The notes beneath the pieces were generated by a model. The model was not told where the DNA came from, searched no databases, and worked only from the letters and a program-made list of their open reading frames with translations. The position numbers and the translations under genes were made by a program. This document shows positions 32,448 to 43,276 of a stretch of 64,000 nucleotides of DNA, one piece after another (the first letter of the stretch is position 1; each line of letters begins with the position of its first letter). Source of the DNA: Chrysomallon squamiferum (Eukaryota > Mollusca > Gastropoda > Neomphalida > Peltospiridae); NCBI GenBank assembly GCA_012295275.1, contig CM022665.1, positions 4,357,667-4,421,666 of the forward strand, in the 5' to 3' direction.

Positions 32448-33639
32448 AAAACTATAGATAAGAATAGCAGAGTTTGAAGTTTGTAAGTGTGTGGCTTTTT
32501 GCGTTGCAGTTAAAGGCGTTTTTTTCTTTTTCTGTTCTGTTTTGTTGATTGTCTCTCTCTTGAAATGTTTGTGATATTTTGCAAATAAATAAATAATTCA
32601 CAGACACGGTCAAACAGGTAATATTCAGAAGCACAAATAAAATTTCAGTTTTAATCATTAGTCTTCAGAATTTTAACTAAATCTAAACACAACAGACGCA
32701 AGTTAAAGATGGTTCGAAAAATGTTTATTCTTATTAATGAAGATTAGTAATAATAAAATATATGCAATATTTTACATCATGAAGAATTAGTCAAATGTCA
32801 GTGGTCTTTTCAGCCAACAGTTATGTAAATACAAAATAACACATTTAACACACAGTAGAATAAATTTAAATATTTTATTGTAACAAATAAAATAATTCAA
32901 GTATGAAACAGTCAAATTAATTAATGTGAACCGAAATATATATGTCCGCACACATACGCATGTATACAGTGATACTTCATTATACACGTGTGTATACACA
33001 CGCGCATACACGCCCACACACACATTCATAGTACAATGAAGTATCGTTAAAAAAGTGAAAACAATATTATGTGATAAAATCTGTATTATTAAAAACAATA
33101 TACTTACAATACACATAGTGTATGATTATGTGTGACACACACACACTTGTATGTAAGGATTATTTAACAACACCCTTGTCACTGAGTAACTGTAACTGGT
33201 TATACTGAACTGAAAAAGAAAACGAACTAAGAAAAAACGTTCTATCTAAAACATTAACAGAATAAAACTGTACTGATCTACATAAACACGCAGATACATA
33301 AAAAGTCAAAAATATGCATGTAGGCATATGGATTTATGTCATTAAAAAAAAAAAAATAAAAAAAAAAACAATATCCTTTATAAACGAAATTCTGTTCTAG
33401 ACAATATTAAAAAATAAAAAGAAACAGTGAAGAGTTTAATGCTGGCAAAAAATTCATGTTTTCCTTAAACATATATCAATACAGATTGCAAAAATACATC
33501 CCCCAACTCGCAAAACTTGATATAAAATTGATTATCTCTTTTCCTGGCTTACAGAAAATATGGAACATTTTATTTTTTTATTTGTTTTTTTAAGTATGGA
33601 AACAAAACAACTAAATAAAATAAAATAAAATAAAATAAA

Positions 33640-33670
<31 letters not shown>

Positions 33671-36467
33671 TATTTGAATAAATAAATAATAATAACAAAA
33701 CCTTCATATATCAGGGTTTACGACAATATTTTTACAAGATGAAACAGCGCCGTACATTTTAGTATGGATTTCAAAAAGGCTTTCATTATGGAATTAAAGA
33801 CATAATACCAAATACCAAAACACATATTCTGTACATGAAATATGAAAATATAATATGGAGAAAAAAAAAATGGCTATTTACATGTGATTCCCTAAAATGA
33901 AAAATACCTTATGACAAATCGTAAAAATACAAAATTTCGAAAGGTAGATAATATATATATATATATATTTTTTAATATTCATAGCTTTCAGTGTTGCATA
34001 CACGTCATAATCAAAGGATTGAATAAGTATATGAAAATGAAATAAAATAATACAGGTGAAAAAAAAAAGCTGCTTAACACATATTTCAAAAAATTCATGT
34101 ATATAAACAGGTGATAAATGTGTAGGCAAGGAAATTGAAATATTATCATAGATTTCTTAAGGGAAAATTGTTAATTTTCGTATAATGAAAAATATTACCA
34201 TATATATATACGGCGAAATATTTCAGAGTGAAAATAATATAAATTAATATAAGAGAGATATCCATTTAGTTTTGCAAACTTTTAATACTGATACAAAACA
34301 CGATCCTCAGAAAACGAAATGGTCAAAATATATTATTAATCAGCAATCTATATAAAGTAATTTAAAAACAATATATTTTTGTTTTAATATAAACCAATTG
34401 TTTTATTACCTTGTTCCAGTACTATAAGATCAAAAGATGTAATGGAGAATTATGAATTAGACGTTAAGAATAATGATTTAACCGGAATTTCTAAAAGCAC
34501 CAATGAAATAAATCTTTAAAAATAAGGTGCTCAGAACGGACAAAACGCTTACAAAATATTATTTGAACAACTCGGAAATGAAGTTTAGAACTGCATGATA
34601 AATTTCCTGAACCGGTTTAATTACAACTTTTGAGTCAAACTGTTGATTCTTCTCATCAGTGTATCATTCTGAAATACAATCTAGAATTCAAGGACAAACA
34701 TTTATAAATTTCAGAACTGTCTGAAACCAGCATTTTGCACTGGGTTAATTATGTATTTTTTCACAGAGATGACCCAGTTTGAAACCGTAATCTAGAATGC
34801 CATGACAAATTTACGAATTTAATTCAATGCTTTTTTTTTTTAATAACTAATATCTGTAAGAGAATTAGACAGAGTAAAATCTTTGAAAGGGTGTCCAGAC
34901 CTGCCTGGCAAAATTACGAACGTCTGTGTAAAAAAACATAGTTAAAAAAAGTGATTCGGTTTTGCTTTGATTTAACGATTTTGTTCAGTTGTTTAGATAC
35001 ATATAAGTGACAGTTTAAAAGAAAAAAGAAAAAAAAAGCACATTAAAACTAATGTATCATTTAATAAGATAACTTGATTTCTGATACATGATTGTTTTTT
35101 ATGTCAAAATTAACGACATTATATTAATAACAATAGTAAGATTTCAGTAATTCAGCAGAATGATCACATTCCGCTAAACATTATACATGGTAATACGACA
35201 CTTAACTGCCAAATTCAGTACGTTTCTAATGCTAGAATGAATATTAAACACGGTGAATGTTTGAAATGTAAACTACTTCGTTGATTTATGTTTGATGAAC
35301 CGACTCGTATAGACAGAGCTTGTTCGATAAAAGTCCAGAAAAGGCACAATCAAATTACGGTAAACTGAACGTAAATCGTCACACATCCAAGCGTTTAAAC
35401 AGAGTTCGCTTTGAAATGAACCGTTTTACATGCAGCATTGGATATGTATGTAGTCAGTCTAGAAACAATTACAACCTATCCCTATTTTGAAGACAGACAT
35501 GTCTATACGATAAATTCTTTGTTTGTTAAACATTTAATTGTCCATAACATATTCAAATATACATTTCCAAATGTTTCACTAAATCTGTTTTCGTCATTGC
35601 GTTGTTTGAAAGTAAAAAAATATAAATAAAACATTAAAAAAAAGTACACAAAAGTAGATTTTGTCTAAATTATACCTATGTTTTAAATTCAGGCCTGTTT
35701 TAAAATTATTATTTTTTCACGTTAACATAAAATATAAAACCTCGAAACAGTTAAAGGAAAGTTTAAAAACATAAGCGGTACGGCGAATTATATTATAAGA
35801 TATCATTTGTAAACCACCCAACATAATGCTGCTAGACTCTTCATTTTAACAGCCGTACAAAAGACAAATATAGTTATATTTACATTATGTGCAAATTTTA
35901 CAGGTGCATAGATAATAAAATTGCAATATCTATATGCATCAAGCAGTACCAACTTGATATAGGCAATTGAATCATTATGTGAAAACGTAAATTTAAATAG
36001 ATATTTTTTTTCTCTCGCCTTCAAACAGGTAGTTAAAATGTTTTATATCAGTAAAAATTATAATATCTACATAAATCAGAATACTTTACAGTCTTGTACA
36101 CTGTAGAACAGGTAGTAATAATAACATCAAAAGTCGGCCAAACGGTAGATTACCTAAGGGACACAACTCCTGCATGACATATTTTTATATCTTTCAGGTG
36201 CGATAAGACCATTCTGTTGTTTCTTGGGAGAAAGAAAAATATTCCTAATTGTTGCGCCACATGCGAGCTGTCAAAGAAAACCTGCTGTTTATTCCGACTA
36301 ATGTCGCTACGTATTCTTGCAGCAAGATTCAATCGGTACACTTTATCGCATAGTGAGTTCGCACCTTTAAGTAAACTGACAAAATTAAAGTGATATAATA
36401 AGGGAGGTTTTCTTTTGCATTAGTTTTGGAGCAACGGACTTAGATGTGTGGTTAGAGGGGGGTAATT

Positions 36468-36520
36468 TCATCATCATCATCATCATCATTATTATTATTA
36501 TTATTAGTAGTAGTAGTAGT
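36468..36520 (+). repeat. (TCA)n(TTA)n(GTA)n compound
   Basis: Three trinucleotide motifs in direct succession, each differing from the last by one base. Confidence 0.93.
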
Positions 36521-36833
36521 ATAAGCCAGTAAAAGTTATATTTTTAAAAGAAAACAGAAATCACGTTTGCTAGAAGTAAATGATACCCCTGTCTAACCAC
36601 AATCTTGGATCTGCTCCTTAACAGTGTAATGGAATGTAATGATATATATTAACAGATATTTACATCAAACACAAAAGTACACATTGTTCAATACTGAAAA
36701 TAATACCTCTGTGTGAGTACATTTTCATAAACAGATAAATAAGTAAGTAAGATAGTTTAAAAGACTAAATAAAGCGTCCACAACAGTATCACTTAGTTTA
36801 GAGTTAAACTGTAAAAGAAAACAATATGAAGGA

Positions 36834-36973
36834 ATAATAATAATCATAATAATAATAATAATAATAATAATAACGACAATAATAATAATAATAATAATGA
36901 CACTAATAATAATAATAATAATAACGACAATAATAATAATAATAATGACACTAATAATAATAATAATAATGAC

Positions 36974-37006
<33 letters not shown>

Positions 37007-37009
37007 GAC

Positions 37010-37044
<35 letters not shown>

Positions 37045-37085
37045 GTTACTGTTAATAAAAAAAATAATAAAAGTAATAATAATAA
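36834..37085 (+). repeat. (AAT)n with periodic GAC interruptions
   Basis: AAT trinucleotides with acgac and gacact insertions that repeat as a higher-order pattern of roughly 50 bp. Confidence 0.92.
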
Positions 37086-37149
37086 TAAAAGTACAAAAAC
37101 ATTTATACAATCTTTAAATAATAATGTTAATTATCTGTTGAAATTAAGA

Positions 37150-37194
37150 TTATTGTTGTTGTTGTTGTTATTATTATTGTTATTGTTATTGTTC

Positions 37195-37229
<35 letters not shown>

Positions 37230-37230
37230 T
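37150..37230 (+). repeat. (GTT/ATT)n in opposite orientation to the AAT block
   Basis: GTT and ATT trinucleotides 65 bp beyond the AAT block, complementary to it in inverted orientation. Confidence 0.92.
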
Positions 37231-38437
37231 TCACAAAGCTCGGCTTTCGTGGGCCCTTTTATCACAGATTCTAAAACCAGTTTGATGCATAGTTCTGTCT
37301 CCCAGCTCTAGCAGTACAGTTCTAATTCGATTCATATTTAATGACATATATTTAATATGTTTTTTTTTTTCTTGTTTTTTTTTCTTTTTAAATGGACTAA
37401 TTACTAGTGACATAAACATTACAACTGATACTGAAATCCTTTCTGTTATCACTTGCCAAAAGATACCTGAAACGTTCGATATGGATTTTGATTACTCCTT
37501 GAAGTGCATATTTAAATAAATATATAATAATATTTAAAAATATTAATAAAACAACTAACATATATTTACAGATATACAAACATGTGATATGGATGTAGCT
37601 GTCACGACTCAAAAACGCATGCACGCATGCACGCATTGACAAAGTACCCACAAGAACGTTATCTCTGCAAACTGCGAAATTCTTAGAATTACTGATTTCT
37701 GTGAACAATGAACTTTAAAATGAATATTTGAATACGTACGAAGAAAGCTATTGCATCGTGTCATGAGATCAGTTTTATGTACTTCTTCAATGGTTTATCA
37801 GTCGAGATTCACTAAATAATAATAAATATATTCTGAATCTTTTAAAATTAAATTACAGAAGTTAGTATAGGTATTTATAATGGTAGAAATTTTCTTTGTA
37901 AAAAATACAAATATTAATTTTGTTTAGGAAAATACAATGAAATTAAAAATGATTCCTAATTCGTAGAATGTTTCTATTTTGAAAACAAAACAAAAAATGT
38001 ATCTTCTTTTGTACAGAAAATCGTGACGATACTGGATACTGTTAAAAGCTTAAGGTATATTTCTCAAATGCAAATATTGTTAAGTTGCTACAAGAATATC
38101 CCTGTCTCGTTAAAATACAAATATTTTCTTTAGGCATTTACGGCGGTTTAAAAAAAAAGTAAAAAAGATGTGGTAGCTTTCAGAAGTCCTATTACCTTTA
38201 AATACAGAGATATTCACACCTTCACGATGTATGACGATAAATAAATAAATCAGTTTTAAAAAACATGTTCATCAGAGGTTTTCTTATATCTCTGTTTTCT
38301 TCTTATACATGAACGTCGATTTCAAAACTGTTTGGCTAATGTCCAGAAGTCTTTTTTCTTTCTTTCTTTCTTTCTTTCTTTTTTCCCCGTTAAAATACAA
38401 AATCCGTATGATATGTGACTATAATAAAACGTCATCG

Positions 38438-38595
38438 CTAGCTTTTTGAATGTTCTTGTTTTCTCTCTTTCGCGCTTATGTAAGCTTTGGCGATTCCCCA
38501 GTTGTGTTTGCGTTCAAGTAGAAGTGACACCAGACACACCAGAACGAACAGTCCAATTCCAATGCCAATACCCATTGCCATGCGTGCTGCGTAAC
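38438..38595 (-). CDS. Exon: transmembrane helix, cytoplasmic tail and stop
   Basis: 158-nt last coding exon; acceptor gttttcctcag, phase 1. It encodes YAAR, a helix MAMGIGIGIGLFVLVCLV continuing to LLL, then a charged tail starting ERKHNW and ending EHSKS before TAG. The Gly-Ile alternation at the start of the helix offers small-residue faces of the kind often used for helix packing. The basic stop-transfer residues after the helix fit a type I topology (N-terminus outside). The tail has no recognisable signalling motif. Confidence 0.9.
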
Positions 38596-41500
38596 CTGAG
38601 GAAAACAAACAAAATTATACAAACAATACTAAATAAAATATACGCATACATTTCTTAAATAAATGGACACAGACACAGGTGTATACAGATAAATAAAATA
38701 GGTAGACAGACGTAAATAGCATAAAGATATCAGGTACAGATAGATGGACTGTGGAACAAGAGACGGAAAATGAGGTAAACAGATAGTTAATTAGATAGGC
38801 AGATACAGATACAGATACACAGAAAGAAACATTTGCAAATATGAAACAAATATTTTACAACAATTTTGATAAAACTCAAATTGAAAAAGGAACCCCCGTT
38901 TTTTTTTTTTTTTTTTTTTTTCCATCTAGTCATAATCGGGGCAATAAGTGTAAAGAAAAATGTAAAATAATAATTCTAAACCTTTCCCAAGACTGCAGTT
39001 CTCTTCTGTAAAGATTATTAATTAAATTGTCAACCTAACAACGACAGTGACATTTCATCGAAAAGGTTCTCATAACCGAATTTTCCCGTTTTCACAAGGG
39101 AAACCTTTTTCGTCAGAAGTCACATTAGGGCCGTCAAACGATCACTGCAATTAATTAGCTAGAGTAGTTATCAGGTGATAAATCAAGTGTCTTTACCCTA
39201 GGGAAGAAACTATTTTATCTTAATTTTTTTTTTTTTCATTTGGCCTATCCATCTTTACAAGTGATGTTATTAAACTCTCTGAATTTTACCGGAGTTTTTA
39301 AGGGTTTTATTTGTTTGTTTATTTGTTTGTTTTCCTTTTAAATGTTTTTACAATTTCTGACACATATGACTAGATTTAACTAACACTGTTCCAACTGCAA
39401 AAAAGCTGCAATAACTGTAATTTAATCCTACATAATAGCAGACTATATTAGTGAACGTATTATATGAAGTAAGTCTACAACAAGCTTATTTTTCAGTTCG
39501 ATTAAATTATTCTATCCGAACAACGAATTACTATTTCACTGCATAGCTGGAAAACATTATATATATATAATTTATTAATGAATATATTACAGTATATCGA
39601 AATAACAGCACAGTATAATACATATCTCACGATACAAAAGCATATCATTATTTCGAAATTTATAAAACACTTATTAATACATACACATAGAGATGCCACC
39701 ATGTGGAAGTAACGTAGCATTAACACAGATCTGATGTGACAATGCATATACTTATTTATGCATTGTGAAAATGCTTATGAATACGTACTCATATCCATGC
39801 CGCCACAGCCGCTTTCATCGCAGCCGTCGCCGCAACCACAGTCTTCGTATCCGTCGCATCGGTACGCCATGGCAATACACTCTTTGTTAGAACACTTGTA
39901 CTGGTGAGACTTGCAGTCTGAATGGTTAAAACAAACACATTTCAGTCACAGCAGTTTTATAGACAATTACAAAGAAACATTTAATAAGAACAAATTAAAA
40001 TTGAATTTAAAAAAATAAAAAAATAAAAAAAATGTTTTTTTTAGAATTTCTCTGATAAGTAAATAACAACAACAACCTCCTCCCTAAACAAACAAACAAC
40101 AAGAAAAAAACAACCAAATATAAATAAATATATATATATATATATATATAACAGACACTATATAGATATATTAGGTATGTTACAATAAACATTAACGTGA
40201 CATGATAAGGTATGAAATCAGAAGAAACTAATAACTGTTATAATTTTGGATTCACGACGGATCGCTGAATACAAAACTGAGTGATGTATCAGCCTACTTG
40301 TAAAATATGATTGTGATCTCAGTTAAAATTAACTTTCAGTTTGCTGTCAGTCTGCTAAATACAGCTTTGCTCTCTTCAAATACGTGCTGAGCCAAACAAT
40401 AAAAGCAAAATATTGTCGTCACTCATCACAGAACCAATTACACCACTCATAAAAATCCTAACTATATTTTGCTATTTAAGCTAGCAATATATTTAACATT
40501 CATGAACGATGTTTTAACGCACTAATTCAAAATATTATCGTGTAATCTTGAGAATTAAGGATCACTGAAAGGGAAATAACTGTAACTTATGTAACAACAG
40601 TTGCCAACATTTTGCACTGATAACAGTATTCCTAAAGTTTTGAGATTTGTTCCATTCAAAATATCATCATTGGAAACGTTAAAAAGCATAGCAAAGGAAG
40701 TAATCATAATATAATTTAAAATTAAAGCTGGCAGCCTTTCCAAGCTTTTAACATGTTGGAAAATATTTTGGTCTGTACAGGAAAATATTTTGATACGAAG
40801 TGTAATATCTTCTTCCTTTATGACTCTTTTTTTTTTTCTTTTTTTACCGAAAAAGAAAGGTCTTGTTGTCTTGAAAACGATACCCTAAAATGTTTTAACT
40901 TTTTCTTGACAAAGTGATAAATTGGCAGTTAAATAAATAAAATGAAACGAGTAAATAAAAAATAAAAAATTATCTTCAAGATTATGCATGTTTGATAAAT
41001 TTGCGAAAAAGTTAAAAAAAAAAAACTGAAACTGGTTTAGAAGTATGTACACAGTTACAGAAAATGTACAAACCTGCAATTGGCGAAGAAACATTGTTTA
41101 TGTAATCACCTGAAATTAAAGAAAATAAACTTAAAAGAAACGAAAAAAAAAAAAACAACATATGTTGACATCTTTGATAACGAGTTTGTAACGACATGCA
41201 TTTTTAATGTGCATATTATAGAGAAAATGTCCACACATGTTCTTACGTAATGTTTACATAAATAAATGATTATTAATACATGTAAATTATTAAGCTATTT
41301 TTTTTTTTTTAATCTTTTAACATATAGTTTTAAGTACATTTTCCTTGTTTCATTGTTGTTTTTTTAAAAATTTTAAAATTTTATTTTTAAAGACACTTGT
41401 TTTTGCACAAAAATTATGCATTACATAAATACGTAATATTTGATTTGTTTATCTCTGGGAAACTGCTGTCATTTCTGATCACGTACCAGCATAGACGGCG

Positions 41501-42260
41501 CTGTAAACAGCATTTAGTCCACTTGTCGCAATGGCGCCGTCACTGGCGAAGAAGATCCACATGTACCTAGCCGTCGACGTCACAGGAAACGACGTCAGGT
41601 TATATAACGTGTTGTTATCACAGGTATCCAACAAGAGGTTCGCTTTGGAGCTGCCATCGCGTAACTGAATCCAGTATTAAAAAAAAGTGTAAAGATTAAA
41701 AACAGTTGTAACAGAGCTCTTCTGTTAGTGGGCAAAACTTATTTTATTTTATTTTATTTATTTTATTTTTTTTTTATTCCATAACGAATCCAGGATCGAG
41801 ATGTAATAGTCAAAGTCGAAAAAAAAAAAAGCATGACTATCATACATTTAGGTAAAAAATAAAAAAATCGTAATCATTTACTTTATGCTGATATAACGAA
41901 AACGAAAGTATACTGATAACGAAAATATGCCTTTTTTTTTTAGCTGTGACAGGCAAACATACTTTTTGAGCATAATTTTAATATCTTTATTTATTTATTT
42001 ATTTATTTATTATTATTATTATTATTACTTTTATTATTATTATTATTTTAAATCGTATTAATTTGCAGGATTTGAGTTTGAGAGGTATGTTTTAAGAGTG
42101 GTTAAATAATAGTATATTAAATATAACCTGCTATAGCATCGTTGCAAAAACCTTCAGTTCTAGAAAAAAATTTCTTAAAGAACAAATCTGGATACGCCAG
42201 CATTTTATAGACAGCTTGGATCAAATACGTCATCTAAATTAGTTCCAGCTTTATAAAAAC

Positions 42261-42307
<47 letters not shown>

Positions 42308-43233
42308 TCATCATCATCGATATCGTCATCATCATCAAGATGATTTTGGTGGTGATGATGCTGATGATGATAACGATAATAGTTATAATCATTAAACTTA
42401 AAAAGCGACTGGTATGTTTTAGAATCAGTAGTGATTCATTCATTATCACCTGAATATAGTCACCACAGGCTGAATCACTGAACTGTCCCTCGAAGTCTAT
42501 TTCCAGCCGAACTCTGTAACTCTTGGCGGCCACTATGAGCCAGATACAGCGGGTGTAGTTGGGGTATGCTGAGGGGTAGTTCGGACTGTTGATGGTGCCG
42601 TGTGCGGTATTACCATCTATAGAAATATAGCCACCACAATCTGCAAAAAAAAAAAAATAATAATAATAATAATTAAAAAAAAAAAAAAAATAATAATAAT
42701 AAATAAAAAATGCAGCACTAATTTAAAGAGCAGAAGACAGCATGCAGTCTTCGCAATGTTGGTTAACTTCTTATTAAAATTTTCAAAACGACCCGTAATA
42801 GAAACTAGTTTACATATTCTACGTTCTCAAGTCACAGGATCCATTATCAAATTCAGTAAGATATGGAGTGTGTTTTAGTTTTTCATAGCCGATGTGTTAC
42901 AAATATCGTTTCTGAGAAATATATATATTTTTTATGCTGGAGCTAAAATAATAGACCTTTTGTTAACGGATAAAAGAAAGTATAGGAAAACCTAAAGCAG
43001 GGTCAAATGTATTAAATTTAATATTAACGTAATGTTAAAATATTTATTGTTTTCATTTGAATACGAGATACAGTTTCGTTCAAGAGAGAAATTATACTGA
43101 GTTATTTCATCTACTGTGTTTAGAAAAACAAAACAGACAATAGAAATGCACAAAGAAGTAATGGTTATTAAATTTGTTTCCACTAATTTTAAAAGTATGT
43201 TTAAAGAAACATATTCCATCTGTTTTTCTTTGC

Positions 43234-43276
<43 letters not shown>

